Assembly: GCA_963601185.1 (NCBI GenBank)
Contig: CAVCEE010000001.1
Location: 62,001-126,000 of the forward strand
Length of the DNA: 64,000 bases
Source of the DNA: Limisoma sp963601185
GTDB lineage: Bacteria; Bacteroidota; Bacteroidia; Bacteroidales; Muribaculaceae
Direction: 5' to 3'
Shown: piece by piece, positions 57,792 through 64,000 of the stretch
How positions within the stretch are numbered: the stretch's first letter is position 1
Layout: each line of letters begins with the position of its first letter
Program-made: the position numbers and the translations under genes
Notes under the pieces: generated by a model
What the model was told of the DNA's origin: nothing
The model's input: only the letters and a program-made list of their open reading frames with translations
Databases searched by the model: none

Positions 57792-58667
57792 TTATTTTCC
57801 AGGAGCAGGTTGCTCGTCCTTAGCAGGCTCTGGCACGAGTTTGATGTCGAATACGACGTAGTCGTAAGGCTTCATTCCTTGCGGTGCTTGTGCGCCTAAG
57901 TTGATGTAGAACTTGTATTCACTGCCCACGTGCATTGCAGTCACGCCTTCAGCAAGGGCTGGGTGAAGAGCCTGACCGTATTGTCCGGCTGGGATTGGCT
58001 GAGCCTGACCGTTGGTCGACTGGAGCACTGTGCCGTTTTTATCGGTCATAGTGATGATGGCGTAAGTCATGTCGGAAGCGTTGATCTTTGCGCCTGTGCC
58101 TTCCTCGATAACTTCATACACTACATCCTTACCAAGAGTCTTGCCACCTTTTTTCTTCACGTTGGCGAATACGCCCTCAGTGGCTTTCTTGTTGGCTTGA
58201 GCCTCAGTGTCGCTTGCCAATTTAGCCTCCTTGATGGTGCTTACGAGCGACTGGAGTTGCTCCTGAAGTTTGGCAGGGTCAACGGCTACAGAGTCGGCAG
58301 CGATTGCCTGCTTGAACGATTCAAGCACTGCAGAGCGGCTAACGCCAAACTCTTTCTCGAAATACTGGAGATTGCTGAGGAACTGCAAGCCCATCTGCAA
58401 GCCTTGTAGATAAGAGCGTCCAGCCTTTGTGGTGTCGGCAGCGAGAGCCACCTTCACGCCCTTGAGAAACTCTGCCTTGTCGGCACGGAGGCTGTCGGGA
58501 GTGTATTGTTCCTGTTGTCCGTATTGGTAAGCAAACATTTGACCTACTGCAATGGCGAGGCTGTCCTGCTGTGCTGCAACATTACTTGAAGAGTCGGAAG
58601 CAGAGCCTTTACATCCGGTGAAAGCGATCATCAAAGCCGCTACACCAGTGAGAATTAATTTTTTCAT
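57792..58667 (-). CDS. FKBP-type peptidyl-prolyl isomerase lipoprotein (291 aa)
   Basis: A lipoprotein signal (LMIAFTGCKGS, Cys19) precedes an FKBP_N-like helical dimerisation region (EFLKGVKVALAADTTKAG, YLQGLQMGLQFL) and a divergent FKBP domain (KDVVYEVIEEGTGAK, PALAEGVTAMHVGSEYKFYI, YDYVVFDIKLV). Several of the usual catalytic-pocket aromatics are missing, so it may be a chaperone rather than an active isomerase. It lies 22 bases after the next FKBP gene, in one operon. Confidence 0.8.
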   Translation of the reverse strand: MKKLILTGVAALMIAFTGCKGSASDSSSNVAAQQDSLAIAVGQMFAYQYGQQEQYTPDSLRADKAEFLKGVKVALAADTTKAGRSYLQGLQMGLQFLSNLQYFEKEFGVSRSAVLESFKQAIAADSVAVDPAKLQEQLQSLVSTIKEAKLASDTEAQANKKATEGVFANVKKKGGKTLGKDVVYEVIEEGTGAKINASDMTYAIITMTDKNGTVLQSTNGQAQPIPAGQYGQALHPALAEGVTAMHVGSEYKFYINLGAQAPQGMKPYDYVVFDIKLVPEPAKDEQPAPGK

Positions 58668-58689
58668 TTTTATTGAGTTTTGATTGTTG

Positions 58690-59301
58690 TTACTTTTTGA
58701 TTACGCGGAGGAGTTCCACATCGAAAATAAGCGTCATGTTAGGGCCAATCACGCCGCCTGCACCGTTAGGCCCGTAGGCAAGGTTGGAAGGGATGTAGAG
58801 ACGCCACTTGTCGCCTTCTTTCATCAACTGGAGGGCTTCAACCCATCCAGGGATTACCTGCGTAACGCCGAACGAAGCCGGCACGCCGCGCTCCACCGAA
58901 CTGTCGAACACTGTGCCGTCGATAAGTTTGCCGGTGTAGTGCACCTCAACGTTGTCGGAAGCCTTTGGCGAATCGCCGTTACCTTCTGCCAACACCTCAT
59001 ACTGCAAACCGCTTGCAGTAACCTTTATGCCTTCGCGCTTGGCATTTTCAGCAAGAAAAGCCTCACCGTTCTTGAGGTTCACCTCTCCTGCCTTTGCCGC
59101 TTCAGCCTGCATTTCAGCCTCGAGTTTGGTGAAATATTCCTGAACGATGCGCTTAGCCTCGTCGTAGGTCATCTCAGGCTTTGTGCCGTCGTAGACAGCA
59201 GCCACACCGGCAGCGAAATCCTTCGAGTCGATGTTCTTGATGCCAGAGCCTTTGAAGTTGTGTCCCATGCTCATACCAAGAGCGTAACTTAATTTATCCA
59301 T
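58690..59301 (-). CDS. FKBP-type peptidyl-prolyl isomerase, FklB-like (203 aa)
   Basis: An FKBP_N helical part (LSYALGMSMGHNFKGSGI) leads to a complete FKBP domain: VEVHYTGKLIDGTVFDSSVERG, FGVTQVIPGWVEALQLM and WRLYIPSNLAYGPNG. All pocket residues (Tyr, Phe, Asp, Trp, Ile, Tyr, Phe) are there. No signal peptide, so it is cytoplasmic or periplasmic by other means. Its promoter is covered by a 16-base inverted repeat (59323-59361). Confidence 0.9.
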   Translation of the reverse strand: MDKLSYALGMSMGHNFKGSGIKNIDSKDFAAGVAAVYDGTKPEMTYDEAKRIVQEYFTKLEAEMQAEAAKAGEVNLKNGEAFLAENAKREGIKVTASGLQYEVLAEGNGDSPKASDNVEVHYTGKLIDGTVFDSSVERGVPASFGVTQVIPGWVEALQLMKEGDKWRLYIPSNLAYGPNGAGGVIGPNMTLIFDVELLRVIKK

Positions 59302-59322
59302 ATTGAGTATGTCATATTAATA

Positions 59323-59361
59323 ATTCCGACTGCAAAATTAATGCTATTTTGCAGTCGGAAT
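59323..59361. repeat. 16-base perfect inverted repeat overlapping a promoter
   Basis: ATTCCGACTGCAAAAT (59323-59338), a 7-base spacer and ATTTTGCAGTCGGAAT (59346-59361). The left arm overlaps the minus-strand TAATTTTG (59333-59340). It may be both the terminator of the upstream FKBP gene and an operator for the downstream one. Confidence 0.7.
59333..59340 (-). promoter_or_regulatory. Promoter -7 element of the FklB-like operon
   Basis: On the minus strand TAATTTTG lies 32 bases before the ATG at 59301, inside the inverted repeat 59323-59361. Confidence 0.55.
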
Positions 59362-59399
59362 GTATTTTATTAATCAAAAATAATTAAACTCGCTAAATA

Positions 59400-60329
59400 T
59401 TACTTCACGCCAACGAGTTCCACGTCGAAGACAAGAGTTTCGTTAGGACCAATCATATCGCCTGCGCCGTTAGGACCATAGCCAAGGTCGCCGGGAATGT
59501 AGAGGCGGTATTTTGCGCCCGGACTCATAAGGGTAAGTCCTTCGCTGAAGCCCTTCACCACATGGGCGAGAGGAAACTCCTGCACCTGACCCTGACCGTT
59601 GTCAAACACTGTGCCGTCGATGTGGCGGCCTTCGTATTTCACCATTGCAGTCTGGCTCATTGTAGGCTTTGCGCCTTTGCCTTCCTTGATAACCTTGTAG
59701 ACAAGTCCGCTGGCAGTCTTCTTGAGCGACTTGTCGGCCTTCATCTCTTTCTCAATGTATTCAGCGCCAGCCTTGGCGTTGGCTTCAGCCTGCTTCTGGT
59801 CGTACTGCGGCTGTTGCGCTGCCTGCTGCGGAGCGATGCGACGCATAATATTTTCAAAGGCAGTTTCCATATAGCGTGTGTCAACGTCCTCTTTGGAAGT
59901 AAACGACTTTGTGAAGTATTCAAGGATAATCTTCTTGTTGAGTTCAATCTTGAACTGGTGCTTGAAGCGCTCTACACTGCCCACAAGATACTGAGCGGCA
60001 AAACTCATACCGCCGAGACGGCTCTGCAGTTTGTTTTTCTCGTCGCCGGTAGCCTTTCCCGACTCCTGCATAAGGTTCATACCCACCGACTGGAGAGAGT
60101 CGAGCGGAGTGGTGAGACCTATTTCCACGCCCTTTACCACCTCGCTGCGGTCGGCGGCAGAGTCGCACATATTTTTGAATTCGGCACCGTAAATCGAGCC
60201 CATATACATTGACAGCGAGTCGGCGGCAGTTTCCACCTTGTTTTCATCAGCCTCGCCTTTGACCTTGTTGCTGCAACCCACAACCATCAGCACGATGGCA
60301 ATGGCAGCAATGTGAAATAGTTTCTTCAT
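59400..60329 (-). CDS. FKBP-type peptidyl-prolyl isomerase lipoprotein (309 aa)
   Basis: The start at 60329 gives a lipoprotein signal (HIAAIAIVLMVVGCSNK). The FKBP_N part (YLVGSVERFKHQFKIELNKK) is followed by a Gln-rich linker (RIAPQQAAQQPQYDQKQAEA) and a full FKBP domain: MVKYEGRHIDGTVFDNGQGQ, PLAHVVKGFSEGLTLMSPG and YRLYIPGDLGYGPNG. It folds exported proteins in the periplasm or at the outer membrane. The promoter is at 60357-60364; the neighbouring FKBP genes downstream have their own. Confidence 0.9.
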   Translation of the reverse strand: MKKLFHIAAIAIVLMVVGCSNKVKGEADENKVETAADSLSMYMGSIYGAEFKNMCDSAADRSEVVKGVEIGLTTPLDSLQSVGMNLMQESGKATGDEKNKLQSRLGGMSFAAQYLVGSVERFKHQFKIELNKKIILEYFTKSFTSKEDVDTRYMETAFENIMRRIAPQQAAQQPQYDQKQAEANAKAGAEYIEKEMKADKSLKKTASGLVYKVIKEGKGAKPTMSQTAMVKYEGRHIDGTVFDNGQGQVQEFPLAHVVKGFSEGLTLMSPGAKYRLYIPGDLGYGPNGAGDMIGPNETLVFDVELVGVK

Positions 60330-60356
60330 TATTTTCTTTTTGTTATTTTTAGTCTG

Positions 60357-60364
60357 CAAAGGTA
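60357..60364 (-). promoter_or_regulatory. Promoter -7 element of the FKBP lipoprotein gene
   Basis: On the minus strand TACCTTTG lies 28 bases before the ATG at 60329. Confidence 0.65.
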
Positions 60365-60384
60365 GTGATTATTCGACTACTTTT

Positions 60385-61470
60385 TTACAGGTATTTGTCG
60401 CCGAATTTAGTTTTTACTTCGTTGACGTACTGCTTTATTTTCTGTTCCTCCGAGAGAGGGCAGATGAGCAGAATGTCGTCGTTGTCTGCCACGATGTAGT
60501 CTTTCAGCCCGGAAACCACCACGAGTTTCTCCTTCTTGGCGGCAAACACGTTGCCCTCGCAGTTGTTGATAACTGTGCGGCAGTTGTGGATAACGTTGCC
60601 GTTTTCAGCCTTAGGCGACTTTTCATAATAAGCACCCCACGACCCTAGATCGCTCCAACCTATGTCCACGCACTCCACAAACACGTCCTTGCTCTTTTCC
60701 ATCACTGCATAGTCGATAGAGATGTTGGGGCATGCCGGGAACTCGTTGTTGATAAACGCTTCCTCTTTCTTCGTGCCAAACGAGCCTAACCCTTTGTCGA
60801 AGCGCATGGCAATGTCAGGGCAATAGTCGTGGAACGCATCAATGATAGCGTCAGCCGACCAGAGGAATATGCCGGAGTTCCAGAAGAATTCGCCGCTCTT
60901 GACAAACACCTTCGCCAGTTCTTCGTTAGGCTTCTCAGTGAACGTCTTCACCTTGGTGATGCCCTCTTCAGCCTCTTCCTTGCTTATTTGGATGTAGCCG
61001 TAGCCCGTTTCCGGACGGTTAGGCTTGATGCCGAGAGTGAGCAGGGCGTTGCGGTTGCGCGACAAGAAGTCGAAACCCTTCACCACATTGTCGCAGAAAG
61101 CATCCTCCTTAAGTATAAGGTGGTCGGACGGAGTGACAAGCATCATAGCGTTGGGATTGACAGCGCGCACATGGTAAGCAGCCCAGGCGATGCACGGAGC
61201 CGTGTTGCGGCGGTCAGGCTCAAGAAGCACCTGGTCGTCGGCGAGGTCGGGAAGTTGTTTTTTTACCAGTGGAGCATACTGCTCGTTTGTGATAGCGAGA
61301 ATGTTTCTTACGGGCACCAACTTTGCCACGCGGTCAAAAGTCATTTGGAGCAATGAGCGTCCGGTGCCGAAGAAGTCAATAAACTGTTTTGGGGCTGACG
61401 ATTTGCTGAACGGCCAGAAACGGCTGCCTACGCCGCCACACATAATAACACAATATCTGTTTTCCATCAT
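60385..61470 (-). CDS. manC: Mannose-1-phosphate guanylyltransferase (361 aa)
   Basis: VIMCGGVGSRFWPFSKSSAPKQF is the pyrophosphorylase signature (GGxGxRxxPxS...PK). EPDRRNTAPCIAWAAYH, VTPSDHLILKE, TFTEKPNEELAKVFV and DIGWSDLGSWGAYYEKSP complete the sugar-nucleotide-binding motifs. It makes GDP-mannose for glycans. It lacks the C-terminal isomerase domain of bifunctional forms. The second ATG (61467) is equally possible as the start. Confidence 0.88.
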   Translation of the reverse strand: MMENRYCVIMCGGVGSRFWPFSKSSAPKQFIDFFGTGRSLLQMTFDRVAKLVPVRNILAITNEQYAPLVKKQLPDLADDQVLLEPDRRNTAPCIAWAAYHVRAVNPNAMMLVTPSDHLILKEDAFCDNVVKGFDFLSRNRNALLTLGIKPNRPETGYGYIQISKEEAEEGITKVKTFTEKPNEELAKVFVKSGEFFWNSGIFLWSADAIIDAFHDYCPDIAMRFDKGLGSFGTKKEEAFINNEFPACPNISIDYAVMEKSKDVFVECVDIGWSDLGSWGAYYEKSPKAENGNVIHNCRTVINNCEGNVFAAKKEKLVVVSGLKDYIVADNDDILLICPLSEEQKIKQYVNEVKTKFGDKYL

Positions 61471-61647
61471 TAACCGATGAGTTTGTTTTGAATCATTTGT
61501 TACGCTAAGGTAGTAAACACTTTTTGAATTGTCAAATAAATTTTCTCCCTAAGTTTCATAACAACGATGTTGACAAGTTATAAACAACCAATCGCTCTGA
61601 AAATCAAGTGTATTTTTATTTTATCAACACGTTGTTAACAACCATTA

Positions 61648-62178
61648 TCAACGCATTGTTGAGAAGAATTGCCACATCACTATACCGGCAGTTATCGACA
61701 CATTGAGCGAGTGTTTAGTACCGTATTGAGGGAGTTCTATGCAGCAGTCTGCCTTGTCGACCACCTCCTGCTTCACGCCCTTCACCTCATTACCAAGCAC
61801 CACGGTGTATTTGCCACACTTATCAACAACGAAGTCCAACATATCTACACTGCCGTTAACTTGCTCAATAGCACACACTTTGTAGCCGTCATGCTGAAGG
61901 TTTTCAACAAGACTTTCAACATTATCAACATACTCCCACTCCACGGAGTCCTCCGCGCCGAGCGCAGTTTTGTGGATGTCGGGGCTGGGAGGGGTGGCAG
62001 TGATGCCGCACAGATAGATTTTTTCAACGAGAAAGGCGTCGGCAGTGCGGAAAATAGAGCCTATGTTGTTGAGACTGCGCACATCGTCGAGCACCACCAC
62101 CAGCGGCAACTTGCTGACCTTATGATATTCCTCGCACGACACGCGTGCAAGTTCTTCCATCGATTTTTTCTTCATCAT
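61648..62178 (-). CDS. SpoU/TrmH-family RNA methyltransferase (176 aa)
   Basis: The SPOUT motifs are all present: motif 1 LNNIGSIFRTADAF, motif 2 TVVLGNEVKGV and motif 3 LPQYGTKHSLNVSITAGIVMW. It methylates a ribose 2'-OH of rRNA or tRNA using SAM. At 176 aa it is a minimal single-domain form, so the exact target (tRNA Gm18, or 23S) cannot be told. It is divergent from nadA across 468 bases. Confidence 0.9.
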   Translation of the reverse strand: MMKKKSMEELARVSCEEYHKVSKLPLVVVLDDVRSLNNIGSIFRTADAFLVEKIYLCGITATPPSPDIHKTALGAEDSVEWEYVDNVESLVENLQHDGYKVCAIEQVNGSVDMLDFVVDKCGKYTVVLGNEVKGVKQEVVDKADCCIELPQYGTKHSLNVSITAGIVMWQFFSTMR

Positions 62179-62197
62179 TTCATTGTTTTACTGGATG

Positions 62198-62205
62198 CAA
62201 AGGTA
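62198..62205 (-). promoter_or_regulatory. Promoter -7 element of the SpoU methyltransferase gene
   Basis: On the minus strand TACCTTTG lies 20 bases before the ATG at 62178. Confidence 0.65.
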
Positions 62206-62426
62206 GTAAAAAGCCCTTACCTATCCACACCGTCGAAAGGTTGTGGATAACCTGTTGACAAGCGTTGAAAACCCATCAACAAATATTGAAAGAAAAAACT
62301 TGCATTCTATAAATCAACACGGTATGCACAAAACTTCCGTAACTCCAAAAAAGTTAGCGTAAAACAATTATCGCTGATTAAACACCTTTTCAACACTCCC
62401 AACGTCATAAAATCGTAAGAATTTAC

Positions 62427-62434
62427 TAACTTTG
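62427..62434 (+). promoter_or_regulatory. Possible promoter -7 element upstream of nadA
   Basis: TAACTTTG matches the consensus but lies about 210 bases before the nadA start, so it would give a long leader crossing the DnaA-box-like repeats. Confidence 0.4.
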
Positions 62435-62646
62435 CCAATTGTTTACAGGGTGTTGATAAAACACCTATGGAACTGAAAAATAAAGGAATTGCTTGTTGAT
62501 AGACTATTGATAAAGCAAGTATTTGCTTCAATAACTTAAAAAGCAAGTAAACGGCTGAAAAGTTACTACAGTTATCAACGCGCTAATAGTAACAACATAA
62601 AATTCCTTTTTAAAAACAAAAAAGAAAAATATATAAAATAATAACT

Positions 62647-63627
62647 GTGGATAAAGGTTACGTAGATGCTCCCATTGAGGAGGGTATTGACTTGGTTAGT
62701 GAGATAGCCAGACTGAAGAAGAAAAAGAATGCAGTGATTCTTGCCCACTACTATCAGCGTGACGAGGTGCAGGCGATTGCCGACTTTATTGGCGACAGTC
62801 TGGCGTTGGCTCAGAAGGCAGCGCAGACGGAGGCCGACGTGATTGTGAGTTGCGGCGTGAATTTTATGGGCGAGACGGCGAAAATTCTGTCGCCGAAGAA
62901 AAAGGTGCTCGTGCCCGACTTCAATGCCAGTTGTTCGCTTGCCGACAGTTGCAAGGCTGCCGACCTGCAGAAATTCATCGACGAGAATCCTGGACACATT
63001 GTGGTGAGTTACGCCAACACCACCGCCGACGTGAAGGCGCTGACCGACGTGGTTGTCACTTCGTCCAACGCCTGTCAGATTGTTGAGAGTTTTCCGAAGG
63101 ACCAGAAAATAATATTCGGACCAGACCGCAACCTCGGCAACTACATCAACAGCCTTACCGGACGGCAGATGAAACTGTGGGACGGTGCGTGTATGGTTCA
63201 CGAGAAATTTTCGCTGTCGAAACTCGTGGGACTGAAGGAGCAGTACCCCGAGGCAAAGGTGCTCGCCCATCCGGAGTGCAAGAAGAGTCTGCTTGTACTC
63301 GCTGACAAGATTGGCTCAACGAAAGGTCTGCTCGACTATGCCATCAAGTCGGACGCCCGCCAGTTTATCGTTGTAACGGAGTCGGGCATCCTCTACGAGA
63401 TGAAGAAGGCGTGCCCCGACAAGGAGTTTATCCCTGCGCCGCCCGACGACAGCACATGCGCATGCAACGAATGCTTCTATATGCGCATGAACACTCTTGA
63501 GAAGATCTACAACTGCCTCAAGTTTGAGGCTCCCGAGATAGAAATCAGCGAGGAACTGTGCGAGAAGGCCGTGCGCCCGATCAACAAGATGCTTGAGATT
63601 TCAAAAAACATTGGTTTGATAAAATAA
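62647..63627 (+). CDS. nadA: Quinolinate synthase A (326 aa)
   Basis: NAVILAHYYQRDEVQAIADF, VSCGVNFMGETAKILSPKK, VVSYANTTADVKALTDVV, FGPDRNLGNYI and CACNECFYMRMNTLEKIY are NadA motifs, with the [4Fe-4S] cysteines in SCGV, HPEC and CNEC. It condenses iminoaspartate and dihydroxyacetone phosphate in NAD synthesis. The start is GTG at 62647. No ATG is available near the family N-terminus. leuS begins 14 bases after its stop. Confidence 0.93.
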   Translation: MDKGYVDAPIEEGIDLVSEIARLKKKKNAVILAHYYQRDEVQAIADFIGDSLALAQKAAQTEADVIVSCGVNFMGETAKILSPKKKVLVPDFNASCSLADSCKAADLQKFIDENPGHIVVSYANTTADVKALTDVVVTSSNACQIVESFPKDQKIIFGPDRNLGNYINSLTGRQMKLWDGACMVHEKFSLSKLVGLKEQYPEAKVLAHPECKKSLLVLADKIGSTKGLLDYAIKSDARQFIVVTESGILYEMKKACPDKEFIPAPPDDSTCACNECFYMRMNTLEKIYNCLKFEAPEIEISEELCEKAVRPINKMLEISKNIGLIK

Positions 63628-63641
63628 AAAAACGACAATAT

Positions 63642-64000
63642 ATGGAATACAATCACAAAGAGATAGAACAACGCTGGCAACAGTATTGGAGAGACAACAA
63701 TGTCTACAAAACGGAAATCGACGAGTCGCGCCCTAAATACTATGTGCTCGATATGTTTCCTTATCCGTCGGGAGCGGGTCTCCATGTGGGTCACCCTCTC
63801 GGCTACATTGCCTCCGACATTTTCTCTCGCTACAAACGCCTCCAGGGCTTCAACGTGCTTCACCCTATGGGCTACGATGCCTACGGCTTGCCGGCAGAGC
63901 AGTATGCCATCCAGACAGGCCAGCACCCGGAGGTGACCACCGTCAACAATATCAACCGCTACCGCGAGCAACTCAACAAGATTGGTTTCTGCTACGACTG
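63642..64000 (+). CDS. leuS: Leucyl-tRNA synthetase, N-terminal part (runs off window)
   Basis: MEYNHKEIEQRWQQYWRDNN and YYVLDMFPYPSGAGLHVGHPLGY carry the LeuRS N-terminus with the HIGH-type motif HVGH; LQGFNVLHPMGYDAYGLPAE follows. The frame is open to the window end (about 119 residues). It is the usual cytoplasmic enzyme and lies directly after nadA. Confidence 0.95.
   Translation, partial: MEYNHKEIEQRWQQYWRDNNVYKTEIDESRPKYYVLDMFPYPSGAGLHVGHPLGYIASDIFSRYKRLQGFNVLHPMGYDAYGLPAEQYAIQTGQHPEVTTVNNINRYREQLNKIGFCYD

Larger units (their letters stand above)
62179..62646. other. Divergent intergenic region rich in DnaA-box-like 9-mers
   Basis: No gene is seen in this A+T-rich stretch between two divergent genes. 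It holds TGTGGATAA at 62242-62250 and CTATCCACA at 62221-62229; TGTTGATAA/G at 62451-62459 and 62494-62502; TTATCAACG at 62572-62580; and a second TGTGGATAA at 62646-62654 overlapping the nadA start. An A-rich tract (62600-62640) precedes the last box. This composition fits a candidate replication origin. Confidence 0.45.

Overview
The window comes from a Bacteroidales bacterium, most likely of the Muribaculaceae/Prevotella-Bacteroides part of the order. The basis is the repeated Bacteroidota promoter signature (TTG/TTTG, 19-20 bases, then TAnnTTTG) ahead of many genes, scarce Shine-Dalgarno sequences, type IX secretion C-terminal domains, BspA-like leucine-rich repeats, and DUF4836, DUF4254, DUF3987 and DUF3791 proteins. 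I cannot name the species.

Region 1 (1-13.9 kb) is mostly accessory. After a partial outer-membrane protein and a DUF4143 ATPase come a decayed DUF3791-DUF3990-DUF3791 cassette, an AAA15 ATPase + RloB/TOPRIM-like nuclease pair that looks like an AbiL/RloAB-type defence system in visibly A+T-rich DNA, and a minus-strand mobilisation module (membrane protein, relaxase, mobC broken by an in-frame amber codon, zinc-finger primase-like protein, DUF3987 helicase-like protein, excisionase-like HTH). A membrane-anchored GNAT protein and a membrane AraC-type regulator follow. No integrase is visible.

Region 2 (14.1-26.0 kb) is a nine-gene, tightly overlapped operon. It encodes an SH3-like/zinc-ribbon membrane protein, two unknowns, a DUF1963 protein, a zinc-ribbon protein, a 1015-residue membrane Ser/Thr kinase with four N-terminal WG(N/S)xPQESTT repeats, a 1100-residue zinc-ribbon protein with four AAA+ modules, a zinc-ribbon FHA protein and a PP2C phosphatase. 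This is a self-contained phospho-threonine writer/reader/eraser set joined to an AAA+ machine, and is my best candidate for an undescribed system. It ends at a block of GTGGTGAC repeats beside tRNA-Phe that resembles the att region of an integrated element.

Region 3 (26.7-34.4 kb) is a second, differently built phospho-signalling cluster: LytTR regulator, FHA membrane protein, exported caspase-like protease, EF-hand-like acidic protein, FHA/zinc-ribbon protein, a PP2C-TM-TonB_C fusion, a membrane Ser/Thr kinase and a Sel1-repeat protein.

Region 4 (34.5-56.6 kb) is ordinary envelope and housekeeping content: GH53 galactanase, T9SS proteins, a TPR-AraC regulator, a BspA-like protein, GT4 and GT9 glycosyltransferases, GH3 beta-glucosidase, DUF4836 and DUF4254 proteins, RuvB, flavodoxin + DUF2023, GNAT, a ThiF/HesA protein, and tRNA-Gly and tRNA-Tyr. 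Two intergenic regions carry dispersed palindromic repeats.

Region 5 (56.6-64.0 kb) has a long non-coding stretch with DnaA-box-like inverted repeats and a probable structured RNA gene, then three FKBP-type prolyl isomerases, mannose-1-phosphate guanylyltransferase, a SpoU rRNA/tRNA methyltransferase, a divergent intergenic region rich in DnaA-box-like 9-mers, nadA, and the start of leuS.
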